From positions 1 through 5,919 of the forward strand of contig JAQVDG010000145.1 in NCBI GenBank assembly GCA_028698395.1: a DNA stretch of 5,919 bases, written 5' to 3'. Shown here piece after piece: positions 1 through 5,827 of this stretch. Position numbers and translations under genes: made by a program. Under the pieces are notes generated by a model, which was not told the DNA's origin, made no database searches, and saw only the letters and a program-made list of their open reading frames with translations. Numbering within the stretch: position 1 is the stretch's first letter; every line of letters starts with the position of its first letter. The stretch is from Weeksellaceae bacterium (GTDB taxonomy: Bacteria; Bacteroidota; Bacteroidia; Flavobacteriales; Weeksellaceae).

Positions 1-347
1 GGTCGGATAAATCCATCCAGAGCCAATTCTCCCATAATGAGATAATCCCCTATTCCTTCGGATTGAATTTGCTCTGAAGCAGCTAAAATTCCCATTGCAA
101 TCGTTAAATCATAAGCAGAACCTTCTTTATGTAAATCTGCTGGTGCCATGTTAATCGTAATTTTTTTTCTTGGAACTTTAAATCCGGTGTTCAAAAGAGC
201 GGTGCTGATTCTAAAATTACTTTCCCGAATTGCATTATCCGGTAGTCCAACCAAAGCATATCCGACTCCGGTATCCACATTGACTTCAATAATTATTGTA
301 CGTGCTGAAACGCCGTAGATAGCACTTCCATAGACTTTCGTAAGCAT
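1..347 (-). CDS. yifB: YifB/ComM-family Mg-chelatase-like AAA ATPase, N-terminal part (gene runs off the left edge)
   Basis: Reading the minus strand from the ATG at 345-347 gives 115 codons with no stop before the window edge, so only the N-terminal domain is visible. The visible protein matches the ribosomal-S5-like N-terminal domain of the YifB/ComM family: VGLP at residues 33-36, the strongly conserved run KKITINMAPADLHKEG at 61-76, YDL at 79-81, AASEQ at 89-93 and GELAL at 106-110. The AAA+ ATPase core (Walker A and B) and the C-terminal Mg-chelatase-like domain would lie outside. In Vibrio and Haemophilus, ComM is a hexameric helicase that aids branch migration during integration of transforming DNA. 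The role in Bacteroidota is inferred only. The gene is transcribed divergently from cdd. The start is supported because homology begins within a few residues of it and no in-frame ATG upstream makes sense. Family assignment is confident; biological role is not. Confidence 0.93.
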   Translation of the reverse strand, partial: MLTKVYGSAIYGVSARTIIIEVNVDTGVGYALVGLPDNAIRESNFRISTALLNTGFKVPRKKITINMAPADLHKEGSAYDLTIAMGILAASEQIQSEGIGDYLIMGELALDGFIR

Positions 348-363
348 AGTTTAGAGATTTTAG

Positions 364-393
364 CTGTAAAAGTTAAGAATTATTTTTAAATTG
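364..393 (+). promoter_or_regulatory. weak candidate promoter of cdd
   Basis: Two degenerate -7 boxes are visible before cdd. One is TATTTTTA at 381-388, five of six fixed positions of TAnnTTTG. The other is TTAAATTG at 386-393, which reads like TAAATTTG with one T missing and is followed by GCTCC, as is the pdhA box. CTG at 364-366 could be a poor -33 element for the second, with a 19-bp spacer. Neither is good, and the region overlaps the divergent yifB promoter candidate. Confidence 0.25.
368..375 (-). promoter_or_regulatory. candidate -7 box of the yifB promoter
   Basis: On the minus strand this reads TAACTTTT, matching five of the six fixed positions of the Bacteroidota -7 consensus TAnnTTTG. 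It ends 20 nt before the yifB ATG, the same distance as the well-supported pdhA -7 box from its ATG. No TTG is found at the expected -33 position, so the call is tentative. Confidence 0.35.
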
Positions 394-416
394 CTCCCTA
401 TTATTAGAAATACTCT

Positions 417-890
417 ATGAAAAAAATACAATTTCAATTTGAATATAACCGTTATGAATCCATTTCAGAATTAAATGATATTCGTCAAAAACTTATTCAA
501 AAATCCATAGAAGCTGCGGAAAAGGCCTACGCTCCTTATTCAAATTTCCGTGTGGGAGCTTCTGTTTTATTGGACAATTCTGAAATAATTTCAGGAAACA
601 ACCAAGAAAATGCTTCTTATCCGGTTGGAATTTGTGCCGAAAGAACCCTGCTTTCTTACGTTCATGCTAATTTTCCAAATCAAAAAAAGAAAATTTTAGC
701 AGTATCCGTTTTGGATACCGATAAAGAGGTTTCACCCTGCGGACTTTGTCGTCAAACTATTTTGGAATATGAATCACTCCAAAAGCAAAATATTGAAATT
801 CTTTTGTCTAATCGTTCCGGCAATGTACTACAAATTTCATCCGGAAGTCAGTTATTACCTCTAAATTTCAATCAAGATATGCTAATCTAA
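417..890 (+). CDS. cdd: cytidine deaminase
   Basis: The 157-residue product is a small, homotetramer-type, zinc-dependent cytidine deaminase that converts cytidine and deoxycytidine to uridine and deoxyuridine in cytosolic pyrimidine salvage. Visible signatures are the substrate-pocket motif FRVGA (44-48), the NQENASYP segment (62-69), the CAE motif (C73, catalytic proton-shuttling E75) and PCGLCRQ (107-113), in which C108 and C111 complete the three-cysteine zinc site. The C-terminal LLPLNF (146-151) corresponds to the conserved LLP segment of the family. It is about 20 residues longer than the roughly 136-residue Bacillus enzyme, mostly through an N-terminal extension (residues 1-25). The A-rich start ATGAAAAAAATA has no Shine-Dalgarno site, as usual in this phylum. 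The gene lies between the divergent yifB and pdhA, which has its own promoter, so it is probably transcribed largely alone. No clear terminator follows it. Both catalytic motifs are intact. Confidence 0.96.
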   Translation: MKKIQFQFEYNRYESISELNDIRQKLIQKSIEAAEKAYAPYSNFRVGASVLLDNSEIISGNNQENASYPVGICAERTLLSYVHANFPNQKKKILAVSVLDTDKEVSPCGLCRQTILEYESLQKQNIEILLSNRSGNVLQISSGSQLLPLNFNQDMLI

Positions 891-944
891 CTATCGCATT
901 CACAACGGCCGAACTGATTATTCCGGAAATCGAATCCTTTGGGT

Positions 945-975
945 TTGCACAAATAAATATTAACGCCTAAATTTG
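945..975 (+). promoter_or_regulatory. Bacteroidota-type promoter of the pdhA-E2 operon
   Basis: TTG at 945-947 (within GGGTTTG), a 20-bp spacer, then TAAATTTG at 968-975: a full match to the Bacteroidota sigma-ABfr/Flavobacterium consensus TTG-N17-23-TAnnTTTG. Transcription would start near 980-984, giving a leader of only about 12-16 nt before the pdhA ATG. This is the best promoter in the window. The rest of the 891-995 gap shows no terminator and no convincing gene. Confidence 0.75.
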
Positions 976-995
976 CTCCTTTCACGATAGTTCTT

Positions 996-1997
996 ATGAA
1001 AAAAATTACAAAAGAGAAGTATCTTCAATGGTACAGAGAAATGACTTTTTGGAGAAGATTTGAAGACAAATGTCGTTCACTTTATTTAAAACAAAAAATC
1101 AGGGGTTTTTTACATTTATATAATGGTCAAGAAGCTTTACCAGCAGGATTTTTACATGCTATGCAAGCTGATGATAAAGTAATTACCGCTTATCGTTGCC
1201 ATGTTTGGCCGATTGCTATGGGAGTTGAACCAAAGCGGATTTTAGCAGAAATGTGCGGAAAAGAAACCGGAACTTCCCACGGATTAGGAGGATCTATGCA
1301 TATTTTCAGCAAAGAACATAATTTTTATGGTGGACATGGAATCGTTGGAGGACAAATTCCATTAGGAGCCGGAATCGCTTTTGGTGAAAAATACAAGGGT
1401 GGAAAAGGTGTTACTATTTGTTTATTCGGCGATGGCGCAGCTCGTCAGGGAACGCTTCATGAAACTTTCAATATGGCAATGAACTGGAAACTTCCGGTGG
1501 TATTTGTGTGTGAAAATAACGGATATGCTATGGGGACTTCATTAGACAGGACAGCTAACCACAATGATATTTATAAATTAGGATTAGGTTATGATATGCC
1601 TTCTCTACCGGTCAACGGAATGGATCCCGTAAAAGTAGCAGAAGCCGCTTACGAAGCTTTAGAAAGAGCAAGACGTGGTGATGGACCTACCTTTTTGGAC
1701 ATCAGAACCTATCGCTACCGAGGTCATTCCATGTCAGATGCTGAACCTTACAGAACCAAAGAAGAAGTAGAAAAACATAAAGAAGAAGATCCCATTTTAT
1801 TAGTTCAACATACGATTCTAAAAAAGAAATGGGCAACTCAAAAAGAACTGGACGCCTTAGTAGAAGAAATAAAAGCAGAAATTGAAGAATGTGAAAAATT
1901 TGCAGAAGAATCTGCTTTTCCATCTGTGGACACTATGTATAAATACACTTATTCACAAGAAGACTATCCTTATTTAGATCAAGTCGAAAACAATTAA
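996..1997 (+). CDS. pdhA: pyruvate dehydrogenase E1 component, alpha subunit
   Basis: The 333-residue protein is the thiamine-diphosphate-dependent E1 alpha subunit. With E1 beta it decarboxylates pyruvate and reductively acetylates the lipoyl groups of E2, feeding acetyl-CoA to the TCA cycle. The thiamine diphosphate/Mg binding motif starts at GDG (145-147) and ends at ENN (173-175), the spacing expected of this fold. GGSMHIF (98-104) and GGHGIVGGQIPLGAG (112-126) are typical E1 alpha segments. YRYRGHSMSD (239-248) is the active-site loop equivalent to the one phosphorylated in mitochondrial E1 alpha; S245 and S247 sit at the equivalent places, but regulation here is unknown. The length fits a heterotetrameric-type alpha subunit rather than the fused AceE form. 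It ends in tandem in-frame stops (TAA TAA, 1995-2000), 5 bp before the E2 gene, so the two are surely co-transcribed. No pdhB is in the window; E1 beta must come from another locus. Substrate could in principle be a branched-chain keto acid, but similarity and partner favour pyruvate. Confidence 0.95.
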   Translation: MKKITKEKYLQWYREMTFWRRFEDKCRSLYLKQKIRGFLHLYNGQEALPAGFLHAMQADDKVITAYRCHVWPIAMGVEPKRILAEMCGKETGTSHGLGGSMHIFSKEHNFYGGHGIVGGQIPLGAGIAFGEKYKGGKGVTICLFGDGAARQGTLHETFNMAMNWKLPVVFVCENNGYAMGTSLDRTANHNDIYKLGLGYDMPSLPVNGMDPVKVAEAAYEALERARRGDGPTFLDIRTYRYRGHSMSDAEPYRTKEEVEKHKEEDPILLVQHTILKKKWATQKELDALVEEIKAEIEECEKFAEESAFPSVDTMYKYTYSQEDYPYLDQVENN

Positions 1998-2002
1998 TAA
2001 TT

Positions 2003-3604
2003 ATGGCTGAAAAAATTACAATGCCGCGTTTAAGCGACACCATGGAAGAAGGAACCCTTATCAAATGGCATAAAAATGTTGGAGATAAAGTTTCAGAAGG
2101 CGATGTAATTGCCGAAATCGAAACTGACAAAGCCATTCAAGAGTTTGAGAGTGAGTTTGACGGAGTTTTACTTTATCAAGGAATTGAAGAAGGGAAATCT
2201 GCAAAAGTCGATAGTTTACTGGCTGTTATTGGTGGAAAAGGTGAAAAATTTGATACTGACATTGATTCTTCTAATCAAACAGAAGAGTCTTCTTCCTCCC
2301 AAAATCAAGAAGAATCACAAAATACGACAACAGAAATTACTTCAAATGAAATTCCTGAAAATGTTCAGGTTATCAATATGCCGCGATTGAGCGACACTAT
2401 GGAAGAAGGAACTGTGGCTACATGGCACAAAAAAATAGGTGATAAAGTTTCGGAAGGTGATATTTTAGCTGAAATTGAAACAGATAAAGCTGTTCAGGAA
2501 TTCGAAAGTGAATATGACGGAACTTTACTGTACATAGGTGCAGAAGAAGGAAAACCAAGTCCGGTTGACTCTATTTTAGCCATTATTGGTCCAAAAGGAA
2601 CTGATATTTCCGGAATCACTTCTGCTCCAACAAAAAAATCAGCTCAAAAAGAAGAGGCTATTTCTGCTCCAAAAGAAATTCCGGTAAAGGAAGAAAAAGT
2701 AGAAAAACAAGAAATCATGGAAAAAGAACTCCAGCCCACTTCTTCCCAAAATGACCGGATATTTGCTTCACCTTTGGCAAAAAAATTAGCCAAAGAGAAA
2801 AATATTGATTTAAGTGAAGTCATCGGAAGTGGTGACAACGGAAGAATTGTAAAAAAAGATATTGAAAACTTTACCCCAAAAGCTAAAACTATTGCTTCAA
2901 GTACATCTTCATTTATTAAACAAGAATCCTATACGACTCCTAATTCTCAAATGAGAAAAGTGATTGCCAAACGTTTAGCTGAATCTAAATTTACTGCTCC
3001 ACATTATTATTTAAATGTGGAAGTTAATATGGATAATTGTATTGCAGCGCGTAAACAAATCAATGAATCCATAAAAGATGTAAAAATCTCTTTTAACGAC
3101 ATCATTGTAAAAGCTTGTGCTTTAGCTTTGAGGAAACATCCACAGGTTAATTCAACTTGGAAAGGAGATGAAACTTTGTTTCATGGAGACATCAACATTG
3201 GCATTGCAGTAGCAGTCGAAGATGGTTTATTAGTTCCGGTTGTAAAAAACACCGATTTCAAATCATTTGCCGAAATTTCGGTTGAAGTTAAAGATTTAGC
3301 CGTACGCGCAAGAGAAAGAAAATTAAAACCTGATGAAATGGAAGGAAGTACTTTCACCGTTTCTAATTTAGGAATGTTTGGAATCAAGTCCTTTACTTCT
3401 ATCATCAACCAACCGAATTCAAGCATACTTTCAGTAGGTGCCATTATTCAAAAACCAATTGTGAAGGATGGACAAATTGTGGTTGGAAATACAATGGAGC
3501 TCAATATGGCCTGTGATCACAGAACTGTTGATGGTGCTACCGGAGCTCAGTTTTTACAGACTTTAGTAACGTATTTGGAAAACCCGATTACGATGTTTTT
3601 ATAA
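2003..3604 (+). CDS. pdhC: pyruvate dehydrogenase E2, dihydrolipoamide acetyltransferase with two lipoyl domains
   Basis: The 533-residue product (also called aceF) is the core of the pyruvate dehydrogenase complex and transfers acetyl from lipoyl-lysine to CoA. Domain order: lipoyl domain 1 (about 5-80, lipoylated K43 in ETDKA); a Ser/Gln/Glu/Thr-rich linker (88-120); lipoyl domain 2 (about 124-199, K162 in ETDKA); a charged Lys/Glu/Pro linker (205-250); the peripheral subunit-binding domain that docks E1/E3 (about 252-289, with ASPLAKKLAKE and GSGDNGRIVKKDI); a second linker (290-312); and the catalytic domain (about 314-533). The active-site signature DHRTVDG at 505-511 supplies H506 and D510, and STFTVSNLGMFG (449-460) is the usual conserved segment. 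The protein ends in MFL, a normal E2 terminus. The ATG 5 bp after pdhA is preceded only by A/T-rich sequence. All functional residues are intact. A palindrome right after the gene may terminate the operon. Confidence 0.95.
   Translation: MAEKITMPRLSDTMEEGTLIKWHKNVGDKVSEGDVIAEIETDKAIQEFESEFDGVLLYQGIEEGKSAKVDSLLAVIGGKGEKFDTDIDSSNQTEESSSSQNQEESQNTTTEITSNEIPENVQVINMPRLSDTMEEGTVATWHKKIGDKVSEGDILAEIETDKAVQEFESEYDGTLLYIGAEEGKPSPVDSILAIIGPKGTDISGITSAPTKKSAQKEEAISAPKEIPVKEEKVEKQEIMEKELQPTSSQNDRIFASPLAKKLAKEKNIDLSEVIGSGDNGRIVKKDIENFTPKAKTIASSTSSFIKQESYTTPNSQMRKVIAKRLAESKFTAPHYYLNVEVNMDNCIAARKQINESIKDVKISFNDIIVKACALALRKHPQVNSTWKGDETLFHGDINIGIAVAVEDGLLVPVVKNTDFKSFAEISVEVKDLAVRARERKLKPDEMEGSTFTVSNLGMFGIKSFTSIINQPNSSILSVGAIIQKPIVKDGQIVVGNTMELNMACDHRTVDGATGAQFLQTLVTYLENPITMFL
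2015..2242 (+). repeat. lipoyl-domain coding repeat, copy 1
   Basis: This encodes E2 residues 5-80. It aligns without gaps to residues 124-199 with 57 of 76 identical residues by manual count, including the whole DTMEEGT and ETDKA surroundings. It is an internal domain duplication of the kind usual in E2 proteins. Confidence 0.85.
2372..2599 (+). repeat. lipoyl-domain coding repeat, copy 2
   Basis: Second copy of the E2 lipoyl domain, offset 119 codons from copy 1. The differences are mainly conservative swaps (Val/Ile/Leu, Phe/Tyr) plus a change to KPSPVD near the end of the domain. Both copies keep the lipoyl lysine, so both are probably modified. Confidence 0.85.
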
Positions 3605-3623
3605 AAGAAAAAAAATATTTTAT

Positions 3624-3644
3624 TTTAACATAAAAAATGTTAAA
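3624..3644. repeat. 8-bp inverted repeat sharing an arm with the larger palindrome
   Basis: TTTAACAT (3624-3631) and ATGTTAAA (3637-3644) are perfect reverse complements around a five-A loop. A third copy of the same word, TTTAACAT, lies at 3666-3673. The central ATGTTAAA can therefore pair either upstream, in this short hairpin, or downstream, in the long one. Folding is certain on paper only; the AT-rich stem is weak. Confidence 0.5.
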
Positions 3645-3678
3645 CTTTTCCTAACTTAGGCAAAATTTAACATTTTTT
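3632..3678. terminator. 47-nt imperfect palindrome, probable intrinsic terminator of the pdhA-E2 operon
   Basis: The left arm 3632-3654 and right arm 3656-3678 are reverse complements over 22 bp, with one bulged C on each side (3645 and 3661). The outer part, AAAAAATGTTAAA against TTTAACATTTTTT, is a perfect 13-bp match. The tip is CCTAA-C-TTAGG (3650-3660). In RNA it folds as a hairpin flanked by an A-run and a run of seven T (3673-3679), the layout of a Rho-independent, possibly bidirectional terminator, although the stem is GC-poor. It lies 28 nt after the E2 stop and ends one base before the next ATG. It could equally mask that start codon in read-through transcripts, or be a protein-binding site. 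Confidence 0.55.
3652..3659 (+). promoter_or_regulatory. candidate -7 box for the surface-protein gene
   Basis: TAACTTAG matches five of the six fixed positions of TAnnTTTG and ends 20 nt before the ATG at 3680, the same spacing as for pdhA. There is no TTG at the expected -33 distance. It lies in the tip of the 3632-3678 palindrome. If used, the transcript would begin near 3664-3668 and contain only the right arm. Confidence 0.35.
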
Positions 3679-3679
3679 T

Positions 3680-5827
3680 ATGAGACACTTTTATTTTTTA
3701 AGCTTCATTTTATTGTGGCTTTCTATTGGTTCCTCAGCCCAAAGTTTGACGGCAGATGAACAACAGGAGATCAATGTGGCACAAGAATATTTTGCCATTA
3801 CCGGAAATTTCTTTCCGGATTTAACATTTGGAAATCCTTATACCGGTACAGACGGTGCCATGGAAGATTTTATCCCTACTGCCGGAGCGACAGAAACTTT
3901 CACTCCTGCCGTAGGTGATTTCTTTTATGACACGGGAGGACCCGGTGGAGGTGGTTTAAACCCAAGTGGAGGAAACGGTACAGAATTACCGGGCAATTAT
4001 TTAAACTGTGGATGTATTACTACAACTACATTAGCCGGAGTTACTAAAATAGAATTTCATGAATTTGAAGTTTTTGGTAATTTTGACTGGTTAAAAGTGT
4101 ATGACGGTACTGATACTTCCGGAACTGTATTATATGACAGTAACACAAACGGAGATACCGATACTTTTGCCGGTATGATTGCTTACAACGGTTCAGGTGT
4201 ATTTATTGGTACTTCAGGGGCTATGACCTTTGAATTTAATGCTTCTACCGTAGTTGACCATACCGGTTGGGAAGTAGAAATTTTAGCACCGGATAGTGAA
4301 CCTGAAAGTTGTGAACCGGGCAACATTACAACTACTTTCGTAGCCGGTAACCAATTTGCAGGAAATATGTTCGATGTAACTGCTTCCGGTGGTGAAGATT
4401 TATTAATCGAGAAGTTTGATGTAAATATCGGTGTAGGTAGTGCTGCCATTAGTGTTTATACTCGTCCGGGTTCTTATATCGGATTTGAAGGAAGTGCTAC
4501 TGGCTGGACATTGATGGGTACAGAAACAGTAACCGGAGCAGGTGAAAGTCTTCCTACTGAAGTAAATATTGGTGGATTTACCATTCCTGCAGGTGAAACT
4601 TATGGTTTTTACGTAACAATTTCTGATTACACATCAGGAAACGTATCAATGTATTACACTAATGGTCTTTTCACTTATTCTGATGATTTTGTAACTATTG
4701 AAACCGGAACAGGAAAAGGAAATCCTGATTTTACAGGCTCAACTTTCCCTCAAAGAAGCTGGAATGGAACACTCTATTATTGTGCTGGCGAAGGAAGTGA
4801 AAATCCTGATCCAGAACCGGAAGTTGACTGTTCTGGCCCTAACAGTATTATTCATGATGATGGAAGTATTGAAAACGGAGCAAGTGGAAATCCATCTGTT
4901 GTAACGCAAATGATTTTTACTGATAAATTTACTCCACTAAGTTATCCGGCAACCATAGAAAGTGTTTGTGCTGCATTCATTATGGTAACAGGCGCTACTC
5001 CTGACCTTCCTTATGACATCGTAGTTTATGACGACGACGGAACAGGAGGTGCTCCGGGGACTTTAATTGGTGAATTAAACGGTCTTACAGCTACGAATAT
5101 TCCATTATTCTCAGCTGGGGCAGCACCAGAATGGCAATCTGCCAGTACAACTTCCGAAAACTGGGTAATTACAGAAGGAAGTGTTTATATTGGAGTAAGA
5201 TTTGCTCCAACTACCCCTAATCATTATATTGCTACAGACGAATCAACCTCTACCCCTTCCTCTGAAGGGTATTGGTGGAATGATAATGCAGATGATTGGG
5301 CACTTATCTCCGTCGGATTCCCAAATTACCGCTCTTTGTTTGTTCGTGCAGCGTTTACAAGTGATTCGGAACCAGAACCGGATTATTGTGAGCCTGAATT
5401 GGATTGTACAGATAATGATATGATTACTAATGTAACCTTCCAAGAAATTAATAATGATACAAACTGTAGTCCAAACGGTTATGGTAATTATACCGATCAA
5501 ATAGCCAACGTTGTTGCAGGGGAAACTTATCCTATTTCTGTTAGCGTAGGAAATGGCTGGGCTTATGAATCCGTTTCAGTTTGGATTGATTTTGACAATA
5601 GTGGAACTTTTGATCAAAATGAATTCACTTATGTAGGCACCGGCAGTGCAGGACCTGTAACGGGAGAAATCTCCATACCATCAGGTGTTGCTAACGGACA
5701 GTACAGAATGCGTGTAAGAGTTGCTGCAGTAGGAGAAGGAAGTGCTACTTGGGATATGGCTTGTGATGAAAGCCAAGGTTATGGAGAAACAGAAGACTAT
5801 ACTGTTGCAGTAAATGACCCTGAATAA
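3680..5827 (+). CDS. secreted multi-domain surface protein with CUB-like and GEVED-like modules, probably prematurely stopped
   Basis: The 715-codon product starts with a classic signal peptide: charged start, hydrophobic core at about 4-16, likely cleavage after SSA (18-20) before Q21. Modules, from recognisable patterns: a short N-terminal region (21-80) of unknown fold; a CUB-like beta-sandwich (about 81-203, with FDWLKVYDG at 135-143 and GW at 196-197); a second beta module (about 211-369) opening CEPGNITTTF and ending WNGTLYYC, a type often seen in Bacteroidota exported proteins; a third (about 384-560), unnamed; and a GEVED-like module (about 570-711) with the acidic DFDNSGTFDQNE loop (637-648, possible calcium site) and GYGETEDYTV (700-709). 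Linkers before the modules are rich in Pro, Glu and Asp and are followed by a Cys. No enzyme motif is seen, so adhesion or carbohydrate/protein binding is plausible but unproven. There is no type IX sorting domain at its end, and the frame continues past the stop, so the true protein is probably longer. Confidence 0.85.
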   Translation: MRHFYFLSFILLWLSIGSSAQSLTADEQQEINVAQEYFAITGNFFPDLTFGNPYTGTDGAMEDFIPTAGATETFTPAVGDFFYDTGGPGGGGLNPSGGNGTELPGNYLNCGCITTTTLAGVTKIEFHEFEVFGNFDWLKVYDGTDTSGTVLYDSNTNGDTDTFAGMIAYNGSGVFIGTSGAMTFEFNASTVVDHTGWEVEILAPDSEPESCEPGNITTTFVAGNQFAGNMFDVTASGGEDLLIEKFDVNIGVGSAAISVYTRPGSYIGFEGSATGWTLMGTETVTGAGESLPTEVNIGGFTIPAGETYGFYVTISDYTSGNVSMYYTNGLFTYSDDFVTIETGTGKGNPDFTGSTFPQRSWNGTLYYCAGEGSENPDPEPEVDCSGPNSIIHDDGSIENGASGNPSVVTQMIFTDKFTPLSYPATIESVCAAFIMVTGATPDLPYDIVVYDDDGTGGAPGTLIGELNGLTATNIPLFSAGAAPEWQSASTTSENWVITEGSVYIGVRFAPTTPNHYIATDESTSTPSSEGYWWNDNADDWALISVGFPNYRSLFVRAAFTSDSEPEPDYCEPELDCTDNDMITNVTFQEINNDTNCSPNGYGNYTDQIANVVAGETYPISVSVGNGWAYESVSVWIDFDNSGTFDQNEFTYVGTGSAGPVTGEISIPSGVANGQYRMRVRVAAVGEGSATWDMACDESQGYGETEDYTVAVNDPE

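Noticed and set aside
921..928. TTCCGGAA palindrome as an operator
   Set aside because: TTCCGG and CCGGAA are very common throughout the coding regions of this window, so this reflects general word use.
890..970. 26-codon open stretch (TIAFTTAELIIPEIE...) between cdd and pdhA
   Set aside because: It has no start codon, is short, overlaps the pdhA promoter and resembles no family I recognise.
891..990. CTATCG (891-896) and CGATAG (985-990) as arms of a hairpin between cdd and pdhA
   Set aside because: Only 6 bp with almost 90 nt between the arms; expected by chance.
1702..2136. Minus-strand open frames opposite the end of pdhA and the start of the E2 gene
   Set aside because: Their products are low-complexity (Leu/Phe-rich or Ser-rich) mirror images of Lys/Glu-rich coding on the other strand. 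There is no promoter, and the plus-strand genes are fully supported by motifs.
5202..5500. Overlapping open frames on both strands inside the surface-protein gene
   Set aside because: They lie entirely within a well-supported frame with continuous module homology; their Ile/Leu-rich or Ile/Cys-rich composition is a frame-shift artefact.
5588..5623. DFDNSGTFDQNE as a dockerin or EF-hand
   Set aside because: There is no paired second repeat, and the loop sits within a beta-rich module ending in GYGETEDYTV. It fits the acidic loop of GEVED-type domains; calcium binding remains possible.
5825..5827. TAA reassigned as a sense codon in this organism
   Set aside because: cdd, pdhA (tandem TAA TAA) and the E2 gene all end at TAA exactly where their families normally end, so TAA terminates translation here.
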